A stretch of 64,000 nt of DNA from Atriophallophorus winterbourni. Its lineage: Eukaryota > Platyhelminthes > Trematoda > Plagiorchiida > Microphallidae. The position numbers and the translations under genes were made by a program. Positions 10,581-21,639 of the stretch are shown in pieces. Numbering within the stretch: position 1 is the stretch's first letter; each line of letters opens with the position of its first letter. The stretch spans positions 65,926-129,925 of the forward strand of contig JACCGJ010000611.1 in assembly GCA_013407085.1 (NCBI GenBank), given 5' to 3'. Below the pieces are notes generated by a model. It ran no database searches and had not been told where the DNA came from. It saw only the letters and a program-made list of their open reading frames with translations.

Positions 10581-12639
10581 ATAAAAATTTAGACACGGAT
10601 GAATTCATCTCTGAATTATTAGAGACCGCAGAAGGAGAGCTTGGACACCCATTCAACACTCGAAAAGCGAGACGTGCTACCGAATGACATTATCTTTGGA
10701 CGTGTCGATTGCAAACTCAAAGCTCGCCATGGACACTCAGGGAACAGGAAATTAGATTAGAATTTGAGTATACGCGAAAAATCACAACTTACTGAATGTT
10801 TTTAAACAGGCTATGAGATTGTGAGGCTTGCTTCAAAGAATACTGAGAAGATGTTCATTAGTATCCTTACTGAAGTTGATGAACAGCTATATTCTTCCAA
10901 AGATTGGTTTTGCTGTATTAGCTTATACTTCCTGGTTGATTTTTGTATCGGTATAGTTGGTGATTGGGTTTCAATATGTTTTGTAAAAAGACAGATTACG
11001 ACATCTGCGTCTACGCAATTCTACCCATAGTCAGATACACGCTGATATTACTTTTAAAGTTAAAATTGTGGCTACCGAATCGCATCTCAAATGGCATTAG
11101 TTTCAAGATTCTCACATTTCAAGAGATACATATTTTTACTATTTGCACCCCAAAATCACATATTGACGGTCGTAGTAGCTATCATTTTCGAAATTTCCTA
11201 CATTAACATGTCATGAACTCTCCGTTCACTATTGTATTGAAATTTATAACACAACATCATTCGAGAGACTTCAAACTGAACTTAGCTATCATTTATTCCA
11301 TCGTCTTTTATAGCTGAATCGTGTGGTGTTTTAATGCGTTTGCTTTTTACCATAAATCCCTAAATGGCGGAATACTTGTACCACGTCATTTTTACAAGCG
11401 AAACGTTTGTTAAGAATTTTTTAGATCGAAAATTGAAGAAGTCTTAAACAGCGTCATCTTCAAGAAAAACAATGATAGTGAAAATTATTTGAGTCAGTTT
11501 TCTGGTTAAACATTCTCAGTCATATCACTTTTTCTACATATTATTTGATACATTTGCAGCTATTGGTTCATGAACGATATCTTAATTAGCTGTAAGATTC
11601 CTCACGTATAAAGATAAACGATACTATACATAATTAATTTTGCGTAGATTTAGTTAATCATGTCCTACTTATGTAGCAATATTTCTATTCCTGTAAAAAA
11701 TATGTTAACACTATAAATAGTTCATCATTTGTCGCTGGAAATCTGATAATATTTTAGAATTTATTTTGCGAGTAGATAAGGGATATATCACATCTAAAGT
11801 CTTATTTTACCCAAGAAAAATGAACAACATATTGTTGAATTCATTTTACACTTGCTTTTGACAAATTGCAAAATCATGTTCATAAAATCACTTTCCAAAG
11901 GATATTAAGATCAATTGCTCCTTCGAATCTCGCAAGATATGAGAACATTATTTTATACCAAAACATGATAAACAAAACGTAGATCCGATCACTTTTTACT
12001 TAGTCAGTCATTACATAACAAGATACGTTAATTTAAATTCCAACATAACGTTATTTTGTAATTAAATATGTTCTAACCCTCAATGCGCGATATATGGCAA
12101 ATAATATTAGAACACTTTATTCCACTGTTTTTGTTTGCTGAATAATTTGCAATAATTCAAATACAGTAAAAGGATTTGATGTTCACCGTTTTCAAAACTC
12201 GCGGGTTTACTGAGCGCAGCGTATACGGAAATGTTGCAATCTCAACGCTTTTATCGCCTTACATATCAGTCTGCATAATAATAATACAAAGTTACCTAAC
12301 CCGATGTCCATTTTATGAAACCGTGCGGCACTTCGATCGACTTATGACCTACGCTTCCTTAAATCTAAAGCTATTATTAGTTTTCGAAGTATTTGTTTAA
12401 ACGAAATGCTAACGTTGGATTTGAACCGCTAAAGCTATTAGTCGCTTTCTTAAGGTAATGAGGGGAAAGAACAAAAAAATCTACTTGATGTGATGCTGAG
12501 TGAATTTAAACTTGGTGCATTTACCTGATCATTGCGAATAGATAGAAATAGAGAGTCTGGTGTAATAACGAGTTATGTAAGCAGCATGAGTGTAGCTTAT
12601 TATCGTTATACTATTATTAAAATTTAGGGTCGACTCACA

Positions 12640-12662
12640 AAGGAGGCCAACAACAACGGTCG
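12640..12662 (+). repeat. Isolated RTE-type 3' tail motif
   Basis: GGAGGCCAACAACAACGG matches the terminal motif of the RTE-like copies (compare 23850 and the complement at 60730). Nothing of the element body is recognised upstream, so it is either a very short 5'-truncated insertion or chance. Confidence 0.4.
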
Positions 12663-12904
12663 ATTCCCAGAATAATGGATTACTTCAATTCTTTCCCAAT
12701 TCTATAAAGTTGATATGAACATTTTGAAAGACACAAAGATATTCACGAATATTATTTTAGTAGAGATTCGCAAATTATCACATTATCACAGAAGCATCTT
12801 ACTGTCCTTTTTTATTGGTAAATCGTTCATGCGATCATTGACAACATTGGTCTAAGCACCGATTATTGTGAAACACTGCTAGTGATATCGATTTGCTTTG
12901 AATG

Positions 12905-13265
12905 TTTATGTGGTAAACCTAATTGTCTCATGTGGATCCTGATCTTACTGTCCCTATCTGATGAGTGCAAACAGCACGAAACCGGTCGTGGGGTGTATGT
13001 GACGGAAAAGCATGCAAATGAATATTTGGTTTCATGGTTATGGGTTTAGCCCCATTAAACATGTGTTTGGACACATGTGATTGGACAGGTTGGTCGTGCC
13101 AGCCTTATCCAACAGTGGCATACAAGCGCTCCTTGTTTACCATTCCTCCACTGTTTCAAACGCATGCGGATCCTGATCTTACTGTCCCTACCTGATGAGT
13201 GCAAACAATACGAAAGCGATCGTGGTTTCGTTTGATGGAAAAGCATGGAAATGAATATTCTGATT
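12905..13265 (+). repeat. Family B retrozyme, tandem copy of about 1.5 monomers
   Basis: Ribozyme cores at 12958-12964 and 13192-13198 give a 234-bp period. Each core is preceded by GATCCTGATCTTACTGTCCC. The first unit has an intact hammerhead. The second has a weakened stem II (GTGC/ATAC), and stem III is changed from ACCGGT to AGCGAT, so it is probably inactive. Between them lie the hairpin region near 13088 (now with G-U pairs) and the AACAGTGG/CCACTGTT pairing segments. Confidence 0.8.
12952..12993 (+). ncRNA. Type I hammerhead ribozyme (family B retrozyme), core intact
   Basis: Order on the plus strand: CCCTAT, CTGATGA (12958-12964), GTGC-AAACA-GCAC, GAAA (12978-12981), ACCGGT (12981-12986), C (12987, predicted cleavage after this base), GTGGGG. 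Stem I can form six pairs including two G-U; stem II has four perfect pairs. Stem III is a palindrome suited to dimer pairing. Sense to the host F-BAR gene, so it would sit in that intron's RNA. Confidence 0.83.
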
Positions 13266-14165
13266 GTCCCCGGTTTATACATACCGTATCCGTCCTCAGA
13301 CAACATAATCTGATGTGATTTTCCTTGACTCAACAAACCGCTGACCAATTAGCTGATCATTCATTCATTCTGAACAAGTCCCGCTATTTGTTTGGATTAG
13401 GCCACTCGCTTTTCGCAATTATAGTTAGGCGTAGAACGCTTACAACCTCCTGGTCACTATGTGAACTCAGAAGCCACATACTCCACTTTGCGCTTATGAA
13501 ACCAGTGAAAAACATGGGAGCTGTGGGCTAAATCGAACTAATGAGACGAAAAATAATGCGAAAAGCAAATTGTCTATATACGAAGTAACGTGGACCGAAT
13601 CCACCAATTTAATTTTCCATGTGCTGCTAATCTGCCGACGTTTTCTGACGCGAGAATATGAACATAACGATGTAATTTACGAATGGATAAAAATCAGTTT
13701 TGTTTTTGTATGACTAACCTTATGTTCATAGAGCAGTATTGACTATGTGGAAAACCATTAGATGAATGCGGTAACGATTATCTGCGATGTTCCAATATCA
13801 GTAGTAACTAAATACTGAAGTGGTTGTTATGAATTTTGTTACAAAGAAACATTTAACCTCCACGCGAAAGATTAGGGTCATTTATAGATATTGCCATTGC
13901 ATTTTACTTTTTGTTACGAGGTTTCGCAGAATCTTTATTTCATTCGCTCTGTTTTCATAGCAGAATTCTATTTCCAATAATATTGTATACTGGAACTTTT
14001 TATGGCTTTTGTGCGAATGCCAATGTTGATTGGTGATGAATTTATGCAATTCATTTATCACAGAACGTATCGATCAGATTTATCAAACGTATAGACAGAA
14101 ATCAACTTTTTCATATATACATAATAATAGAGTAATTTTGTATTGTTATCTAACTCCTAATCTAG

Positions 14166-14606
14166 GTGCTAACAAGGCAACGCACATTGTTTGAGAAAAC
14201 CCGAAAGTACCTGAAAGAAAAGTGGAAATCTGAAGTGAAGCGATTGCTAGATGCAGAAAATATACTAATAAAAACGAAAACATCTTACTACCAACGATGC
14301 CAGACAGGGGTTAAACTACGGGAGGAGTTAGCCGTTGCACAGAACACGCTCAATGAGATGTTGGCATCACAGAGTTTATGCCCGAGTGGAGCCACTTTAA
14401 GCGGCTCATCTCCGGGTGGTTCCACTACTCTTGGAACAGTGACAATCCAAACTCCGGCATCTGGTGGCGTTGCCAATCTAAGTGGAGAAGGAAGTGAAGA
14501 TTTGAGCAACCCCGCGGCATCATCTTCATCAACCTCGTCGCAGATGGTCAAGCAGAAGGCCAAGGTGGAAAGACTGGAGAAACAACTTAGTGACAACGAT
14601 AAAAAA
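14166..14606 (+). CDS. F-BAR RhoGAP-like protein, main coiled-coil exon
   Basis: This 147-codon exon is open from a CTAATCTAG acceptor to a GTAACG donor, phase 0 at both ends. It starts VLTRQRTLFEKTRKYLKEKW and includes the stretch KSEVKRLLDAENILIKTKTS and YYQRCQ. This resembles the ARHGAP45/GMIP F-BAR helix with its W-x(3)-KR...A...K..Y.QR pattern. A Gly/Ser/Thr-rich insert of about 70 residues (SGSSPGGSTTLGT region) separates this from KQKAKVERLEKQLSDNDKK, the equivalent of the KRRRLEEEA helix. The low-complexity insert lies where vertebrate homologues also have a short Ser/Gly loop, but it is longer here. In the family the domain mediates membrane binding and dimerisation upstream of C1 and RhoGAP domains, which I do not see in the window. 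Confidence 0.78.
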
Positions 14607-15026
14607 GTAACGCATTATAAAAAAATTATTTTCTCTATACAAATTATCAAATTCGCCATGTGTTTAACCTTGCTATCTTATGCTCGTGGAATATTTTCTC
14701 CTTCAATTCTTTAAAGTCGACTTAACTTTGAAAATCTCCATTGTCTGACTCGCTTAATATTTCGTTTTCCGAAATGTGAGTGTTACGTTTAGATTAGATT
14801 TAAAATAATTTTTAAATAATGTTTCGAAAAATAGATCAAATTCTCTATTACAATGTACGTATTATGACATCATTTAAGTTTAGCATCTACTTCTTTTTGT
14901 ATTAGCCTTTGTATTGTTTCTAGATGTATGAAACATTCACTGTTACTCGAATCACAAGTACACAACACAAGTAGATGAAGTAAAATAATGATTATGAACA
15001 AAGATTCTCATTTACATGAATTTCTA

Positions 15027-15240
15027 TCACACACAGTCCACAGTTTTGCACTCATCAGTTAGGGCTAGAACGCCAGGATCCGCATGCGTTTGAAACAGTG
15101 AAAGAATAGTAACAAATTTGCGCTTGTAAGCCACTTTTGGATAAGGCTGGCACGACCAAACACATGTATGATCAGGATTCTCATGCACTAAACAATGGAG
15201 GAATGATAAACATAATCCCATTACTAACATGTGAGTCAAA
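15027..15240 (-). repeat. Family B retrozyme monomer, ribozyme damaged
   Basis: On the minus strand CTGATGA and GTGCAAA are kept, but the stem II return and GAAA are replaced by ACTGTGGACT, so the hammerhead cannot form. The GGATCC-CATGCG block and the GGTTGGT-type hairpin region (degraded near 15145) follow, and the similarity continues to about 15240. Confidence 0.7.
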
Positions 15241-15636
15241 TAATTAGAGTGGACACTTTGATTATGCTGTCAGCAGCTTTCAATTTGATCAGATTACACA
15301 GGCGACTTCACGTCACTTGGGTTAATCGAAACCATTACCATGATAAGCTCATTTGAACGACCTGTTTCAGCAACAAATGTCACACAAAATGTCCTCATTC
15401 GATTCTGACGAAATCAAAACTCTTTTGTGTTGATGACTATTTTAGTTAGTCTTTTTCATCTTTTCCTAATCTTGCTATGTACCAGGAGATGGGGTTCTAA
15501 ACATCACCGGGAAGCTATTGACGAGCACACTCCACTAGAGGGCTACAACCATATACCATCAAAGTTTACGAACAGGTTATGTTAGGTCTTTCTCGCGATA
15601 TACGTTTTAACTGAACTTCTATCTACAGAGCAATAT

Positions 15637-15740
15637 ATTGTGGTGCTCGCATCCCCATCCCATACACACCACTACCGGTTTCTGCCTGTTTGACATAATC
15701 AGGTGGAGACTGTAAGATCAGGTTCAGTGATCTTTCTATC
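15637..15740 (-). repeat. Family A retrozyme fragment, ribozyme damaged
   Basis: Minus-strand order: GATCTTACAGTCTCCAC, CTGATTA (core G changed), TGTCAAACAGGCA, GAAA, ACCGGT, A, GTGG. Stems I and III are intact, but stem II and the core are mutated. Confidence 0.7.
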
Positions 15741-16229
15741 TACAGAGTTTTTGTATAATTGTGAGAAATGTATTTAGTTTCGGAATCACACGTTAACTCA
15801 TGAAGTACACCTGTTTAACACTGATCGAAAATACATACATTTATCATTATTGAAAGAAAAGCTAAGTGTGTATGTGTCGCAACTTTCGACACCAGGTGTC
15901 GTTAACAGGAGAAAGCATTATGTAACCTATGTTCTCGAAAGGTTAACATTATAAACAGTGAGACACATCACACATATTTTTGTTTCTAATATAGGTATGA
16001 AAATTTATAAACGAAGTACTTCCCTATTAGTTTAAGTTTCATTATACCTTACCAGATTAATAATTAAGTTATGTTTTGGAATAGAGTCTACTTTCGGTTA
16101 ACTTAGGTTTTAATTGCGATACATTTCAAAAATAACTTCACCCGGATATCGTTTCGATGTGCTAAAATGTAGGAATTAAATCAAGTCACATTCATGATTT
16201 CTGTTTTTATATTCTACGCTTCGCAATGA

Positions 16230-16860
16230 TGTTATTCGCCTCCGTCGCTAGAATTCGATAATACTTGTACAACACAAGCGTTTCCTATGCCTTAACAGTC
16301 TGCTTCTGAAGGAACAATCTTTCCCGCATCGCTCACGGCGATATGCAGTAGTTGGTCGATCTGCGTCAGTTTCACGCTGGTGGCGCGATCTGCGTTCAGC
16401 AACCAAGAACTTACAGATGACGTCTTAAAAGTGATCGTTCCTAGCTCGTAGGGCCAATATAAAGAGCTCTCATATCACTCATGGAAAATTATTGGTACAA
16501 CAATTGCAGTCTGCACAATGATAGACTTCCTGGTTTTGACTCCTCAATAGAAGTAGATTTTTGGGAATATGACTATTTTCCGTTATGTACACACGCCCCA
16601 GCCAGTGTAGCCGGCTCTGTTGTAGTAGAGTGAACATGCTTTAGAAAGCCCTTCAGAATTGCTACTTTGTCATTACATGATATGCTTAAGATTCGGCGAA
16701 TGATTCATTAAAAAGGAAGCGTTCAGCTAACATTCCAGCCTTGCGTAAATGGTCCAGGTTTCACATTTAGTACACGCGCGCTATATATCATACATAATGT
16801 TTGTCATCGCGGTCAACTTGCGTTTGGCTACGAAACGATAGTTGAAACTGGACATATTGT
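16230..16860 (-). mobile_element. RTE-like LINE, decayed 3' part
   Basis: Read on the minus strand this follows the same order as the better copy at 60730-61380: GGTCCAGG-region, palm-distal coding sequence, GCTGAACGCAGATC, the CGCCACCAGCGTGAAACTG segment and the final GGAGGCG tail. Many indels prevent any open frame. The coding part corresponds to the region after the RT palm (RLQWLG...ALDRS.WR). Confidence 0.7.
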
Positions 16861-17389
16861 CATCTACTGTGCTAATTCACTCATTAATCTTAATGTCCAG
16901 CAGAGATGATATATGTAGTGGTTGAATCAAAATATGTAAAATGATGTAATTCTTCAAGCCTATAGTTTGAAACAGTGATTCGTGATTGGAAAAGGTCCTT
17001 AGACACAATGAAGCGCCAATTTCTGAGAAACATTTTTATTGCAGGCCTCCTTCGTGTCGATGTCAACCACGGCAAACCCAACTCCATGCTATCGTGACTC
17101 AACAGAACTCCTTTCTTTCTAAAAAAATTGTAATCACTTTCCGTTAGCACATCTGTACCTGTTAATCGCGTCTTTTGCAGGGCACCGACTTAGACATTCA
17201 GCATTTATAGCTCATTGTGAATCACAGCTGATTTTCTTACGCATCTGATATTCGAGACGTCGTCATGAAATCGTGAGAGCATAGACCAGACGTTCCAGGT
17301 TTCCAGCTTCAAAGCTGATTATTGTTGTTTGATAAATCGTTTTGCTAGTGCGGAAAAATACAGTCTGTTTGTCGGTTGATCCCTACTCC

Positions 17390-17560
17390 CCATGCACCCA
17401 GTGAGGATAGCAGACTGTGGCGAGAAGGCACCTTATTAACTGGTGCATCCCAGCTTGAGGTAAGCGGTAGCCTCTAATGAGACCTAAAGATCACTCCCAA
17501 AGTCGGAAACAGTCCCAGGCCCTGAGCTCTACACCAGCTAAGCCATAGCTTTTAACTGAA
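17390..17560 (-). repeat. Possible tRNA-derived SINE fragment
   Basis: The minus strand starts GCTATGGCTTAGCTGGTGTA-GAGCTC, which resembles a tRNA A-box region with one internal deletion. It then runs through GC-rich sequence, unlike its AT-rich surroundings. No clear B box is visible. No second copy was recognised in the window, so the SINE assignment is tentative. Confidence 0.3.
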
Positions 17561-17569
17561 ATCCATGTT

Positions 17570-18660
17570 ATTAACCATACTCACGACTCAGAACTCAAAA
17601 AGTCTTCTGATAGAAAAAAGCAGTTAGCTTAAAAATAACAATAAGATTACACGGATATGGAGTAAAGTTATAAAATCTCTCAAAAATCAACAGGGACAGT
17701 CAAATACCGCATGTTTCGTCATATACTCGTCGAGTTTAGAAGTGAAAAACGCAACAGATTCCGAGCGTGTATTTTCCTCAGACAAAATCTTCCAAGTAAA
17801 ACAAATTCTTACCACGAAAAATTACGACGAATATCTAATCGAGAATGCGGAATGCTTAAATCCTTTGAATGATCTCGTGTTTGAGTAAGGCCATTGAGCT
17901 TCAGCAAGTATTTTAGGGGATAGTTTTCAGTATGCAAGATTTTGAATGCTAACAGGAGGTCACTTCGTATCCGTCGTTGAGTAACATCATGTAAATTTAG
18001 TTTTAAAATTCGCTCCTTGAAAGGCAAATCTCTGTAACGGGACACCAACTTTGTCGCGCGATGATAAATCATGTCAAGTAGTTCGATATCCTTCCTCAGC
18101 CATGGTGCCTAGGCTTGGATGAAATATTCAGGACGTACATACGTAATAGTTAACCGCGATTAAGGTTTCTGGCGTAAAAATCCTGAATATTCTTTTTAGA
18201 AGACGCAAGATACGACAGGCTTTATTGTACACCACCCGGCAATGATGTCCAGGCTTAAGGGTAAACGACACCCGGATACCGAAATTGATTGCGTTGGACC
18301 AGACATGATCTTGCGTGCCAAGCTGATAAGTGTATTGCGAGATTTTCCAGGCCGCAACATTTTACGTTTCGAAGGGTTAAGCGGTAACTAATTTGACTGG
18401 GACCAACGAAATAAGGTGCACAGATCCCGTCGTAATGCCATACAGACCTCACACGTTTCCAATATTTTAATATCATACGCAAACTGTATAAAGTTACATC
18501 CAATATCCTCTACTATATCGTTCATATACACCAAGAATAGAAGAGGTCCAAGCACCGAGCCTTGCGGAAGGTCTATGCTTCTAGAGACGGTGCTGCCATC
18601 GCGAACTTGAACGTGTTTATCAGTAAGATAGTCCTTTATTCAATCCAGAAGAATGAGATG
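17570..18660 (-). mobile_element. CR1-like LINE, RT palm to 3' end
   Basis: On the minus strand, PQGSVLGPLLFLVYMNDI and then QFAYDIKIL (catalytic AxDD changed to AYD) read across 18620-18470, followed by the C-terminal blocks HRATKLVSRY, KERILKLNLHDVTQRRIRSD and LLLAFKILH at 17809-18072. A tail with CTTTTTGAGTTCTGAG at about 17585-17600 matches the tail of the 27.1-28.0 kb copy. Frameshifts and stops break it; the endonuclease part is absent. It lies antisense in the F-BAR intron. Confidence 0.78.
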
Positions 18661-18674
18661 TACGCCAGGGCATA

Positions 18675-19185
18675 TTAATGTGGCGAACTTGCTTTTGCCC
18701 ATGCAACAAGTGCACTCTTTTCACTACACAAGTGGAACAAAGGAACAGCTGAGCTGATACGTTTGGACAACCATGCTGTCACGGAAATTGCCAGGACCAA
18801 GTTGAATACAACTTCGGGCTGCCTAATGGGACTCCGGGTCCGGATTTTTCCTCGAGGTTGATACGGAAGCATTTCCATGATTCTGTGTAGCCACCAAGCA
18901 TTGAAGGTTTGAGATAATGGTTTTCCTTCCCCTAGGTGAACCGCCTTTATGGACTTGCGATCTTCACCTCACCGAAGCAAGCTGGTTTTGATTCGCCAGT
19001 CAGCCGTTTTTGCACCTTCTCTTTTCACCAGAAGACGTTCCGCTGGGTCACACAGGGCCGCTCGCGCAGGCCATGAGCTAGACTTGGTTGTCAGTGGTTA
19101 TATGAGACGCACGCCATTAAAGCACATTTTGAATTGTGAGCTTATCCTCAAAACCTTGGAACCGAACTGTGATTACATTCCTTAA
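18675..19185 (+). repeat. Unclassified interspersed repeat D, copy 1
   Basis: The part from about 18860 shares an ordered series of blocks with 51450-51725: GGTTTTCCTTCCCCTAG, GAAGCAAGCTGGTTTT, CGCCAGTCA, CTTCTCTT, GAGCTAGACTTGGTTGTCAG and GAGACGC. It is more GC-rich than its surroundings. No protein or tRNA motif was recognised, so the class is unknown. Confidence 0.6.
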
Positions 19186-19315
19186 ATCGCACAAACTGTT
19201 ACGGATTATCGGATAGCATCGGGTTCATTATTCCAACACCTCAGGTCATCGAATAATGCGTGTTAGGTGGCTGACTTTTGGCCGTTTATTAACACTTCGG
19301 TTCAACCTCCCGTTT

Positions 19316-19332
19316 CACACACACACACACAC
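19316..19332 (+). repeat. CA dinucleotide microsatellite
   Basis: An uninterrupted run of about eight CA units in a spacer between repeat D and an RTE-like fragment. Confidence 0.85.
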
Positions 19333-19454
19333 TTATCGATTGCGTTGGGATTCAGCTCTGAGGTCAACCATGTTCACAAACGAATCCCCCACGCAACGTT
19401 AATCGGTCAAATGCGTCAAAAGACGAAGAAAAAAGCAAACGCCTATCTGCTAAC

Positions 19455-19870
19455 CAAACATGTTGTTGTTGTTGGCCTCCGTCGGTCGATGTCGACCATG
19501 GATGTACATCACATCGCATGAATTTCATGTTTTGCAACTTTTTGAATGACTAAACAGTCCGATTCGAACAATCTCTCCCACAGCGCATTGCAACGATAGT
19601 CAGAAACTCTGTTGTATTGCAATCAGTTGCACGCCCGGCTGCGGTGATCTGCGTTCAGCAGCCAGGAGCTGTATTTGCTCCTCCCCGGCTTGCAGTTGAC
19701 GCTTTACACAATGCCTCCAAAGTGAGCGGTCAAGAGCAAGTTCTTCCCAGCTTGCGGGGTCAATGTCAAGAGCTTTCATATCTCTTTTGCAAACATCTTT
19801 GTACCGCAAGTGCGGTCTGCCCAATGGTCGACTTCCTAATTGCAACTCACCAGATAAAGTTGTCAGTGTT
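19455..19870 (-). mobile_element. RTE-like LINE, 3' coding end and tail
   Basis: The minus strand encodes MQLGSRPLGRPHLRYKDVCK followed by RDMKALDIDPASWEELALDR and SLWRHCVKR, the conserved C-terminus of this RTE-like family (GRPQLRFKDVCKRDMKAL...W). It then reads through an Ala/Glu/Arg-rich stretch into the untranslated tail ending in GGCCAACAACAACAAC. It is strongly 5'-truncated, with an open frame of 81 residues left. Confidence 0.82.
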
Positions 19871-19919
19871 AGATTTGATGGGGAAATAGTCAGAACATAA
19901 TAAATTACAATTAACGTAC

Positions 19920-20912
19920 CTCAGTGTTCAGCCTTGGAGCCAATAATCTTCGTTGTGTACGCGAACGATATACCTGAAATCGTACGCAGCAAAATCATTT
20001 TATTCGCGGTTGACTTTATATTCTGGACTAGCGTACGTTCCATAGAATTCTGCCAAATTCTACAAAAGGATATCGATGCACTTCATACATGGTCCTTACG
20101 AAACTGCCTACCATTCAACATCCAAAAATTTAAAAAGTTAAAAGTCGGTAAATCCTTTGGCTTCACTTACTTTGTTATCATTAGCACCTTCCATGGGTTA
20201 CGGAAGAGAAAAACCTGGATGTATGGATTGACAGTAGCTTGAAGTCTATATGGCAGTGTTCTTTGATATACAAGAAGTCCTGCAAAACCTAGGATCTGTT
20301 CAGAAAGATCTTCAGGAGTTTCACAAAACAGGTGCCCTACGGATAATTAACACCTATATCCGGCCAACAATGTAGTACGCTGTTCGAGTATGGTCCCCGT
20401 GGTTACAAAAGGAGATCGCCTTGCTGTAACGCGTATAACTCCGCGCTACAAAACTGGTGACCGGACTATACAACAGGCCATACGAGAAGAAGATAGCAAC
20501 TCTGAAATTGTTTGACTTTTCGTACCGTCGTATCATGGGTGACTTTATCCTGTTGTTCAACTTTCTGCATACAGTAGGTCACCCACTTGAACACCTGTTT
20601 CATCGGCAAGAAGCACGTGGTAGCAGATCTCAGGGCTACCAGTTAATTATTACTCACTCTAGATCGAATTGTCGAAGTTTCTTCTTTGCTGTCCCCACCT
20701 ATCATTCCTACATCAAGCCTGAACATGTTGAAGTCTGAACTTGACAAGTATCTGCTGACCAAATGCAACTTTGCACCTGAATACACGTGCTGACTTTCCA
20801 TATGTATAAAACATTTGTGTTGATTTTATGCATTCCCTACATTTTTAACCTATGGTTACTGTAAAGTATTCGCTCTTTGGTCCATTAAAGCTTTGAATAA
20901 CTTTGAATGAAC
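19920..20912 (+). mobile_element. CR1-like LINE, RT palm to 3' end, inactive
   Basis: PIIFVVYANDIPEIVRSKII then LFAVDF (catalytic ADD changed to AVD), and DIDALHTWSLRNCLPFNIQK, match the RT palm and the following region. Later blocks are APWLQKEI, RRIMGDFILLFNFLHT and HPLEHLFHR to about 20740. The end has CCTATGGTTACTG, CCATTAAAG and CTTTGAATAACTTTGAATG, the family tail. Frameshifts and stops are present. Confidence 0.78.
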
Positions 20913-20967
20913 CTTGAACCTACTAAGATCACAACACATGCAGTTTAATGTTTTTCATGATATCCAG

Positions 20968-21075
20968 GAATATTCCACAGAAATTGACATAATGGCATTC
21001 AATGCTCCACTACCCGGAGAGGATTGCTTCGACAAGACACTGGAAGACTCCCCAGACAAGATGGAATATTGCAAA
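20968..21075 (+). CDS. Predicted 36-codon exon, probably of the F-BAR gene
   Basis: A TTTTTCATGATATCCAG acceptor and a GTAAGA donor bracket EYSTEIDIMAFNAPLPGEDC followed by FDKTLEDSPDKMEYCK, phase 0 at both ends, as needed to follow the exon ending at 14606. It is not part of any retroelement seen here and it is acidic and helical at its ends. The join would read DNDKK-EYSTEI. No specific F-BAR motif is visible, so membership rests on strand, phase and splice sites; it could belong to another gene. Confidence 0.5.
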
Positions 21076-21204
21076 GTAAGACTTCAAAACAAATTAAAAT
21101 ACAGAAACTTATTTTCCTATATTTATTTTAAATTTATCTTATATTTTACTGGTTGAAATATCTTAATTATTTAAATAAATATTCAGGCTTGTGTTCCCTA
21201 ATAT

Positions 21205-21505
21205 ATATTGAACGCTGGGAAGAACTTGCTGTTGACCGCTCACTTTGGAGGCATTGTGTAAAGCGTCGTCAGCAAGCTGGGCAGGAGTAGATACAGCTCT
21301 TGGCTGCTGAACGCAGAGCACGCCGCCAGCGTGTAACTGGCGCCCTACAACAGAGTTCTGATTATCGTTGCCAGCGTTTTGGGAGAGATTTCTCCTCCCG
21401 AATCAGACTGTTTAGTCATTCAAAAAGCTGCAGAACATAAACATTCACGCGGTTGTTATGTACATCCATGGTCGGCATCGACAGAAGGAGGCCATCAACA
21501 ATACG
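21205..21505 (+). mobile_element. RTE-like LINE, 3' coding end and tail
   Basis: The plus strand reads ERWEELAVDRSLWRHCVKRR, then QQAGQE, a stop, IQLLAAERRARRQRVTGALQ and QSSDYRCQRFGRDFSSRIRL, ending in the tail ATGTACATCCATGGTCGGC and GGAGGCCATCAACAAT. Same end as the minus-strand copy at 19455-19870, in opposite orientation. Confidence 0.8.
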
Positions 21506-21639
21506 TGCTGAGGTAAAATTGCAGCTTTCCAAAGAAAAATCATTCCGCAACTTGTTTCGCGAAAACGGCAATGGTTCGACTTCGACAGCGGTCGACCAGT
21601 CAATACTGTGGAGTAACTGGATAATTAGCATAATATATC

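Larger units (their letters stand above)
9581..14165. other. Intron of the F-BAR gene with retrozyme copies
   Basis: This is the larger part of a 4.7-kb intron. It carries family B retrozyme units at about 10390-10580 and 12905-13265 and an isolated RTE-type tail (GGCCAACAACAAC) near 12646. Between 10600 and 12600 and between 13300 and 14160 the sequence is AT-rich, and I found no supported exon or repeat there. Confidence 0.55.
14607..20967. other. Intron of the F-BAR gene, 6.4 kb, nested retroelements
   Basis: Holds retrozyme copies (15027-15240, 15637-15740), RTE-like tails (16230-16860, 19455-19870), CR1-like fragments (17570-18660 minus, 19920-20912 plus), a possible tRNA-derived SINE (17390-17560) and an unclassified repeat (18675-19185). 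It joins two phase-0 exons if the exon at 20968 belongs to the same gene. Confidence 0.5.
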
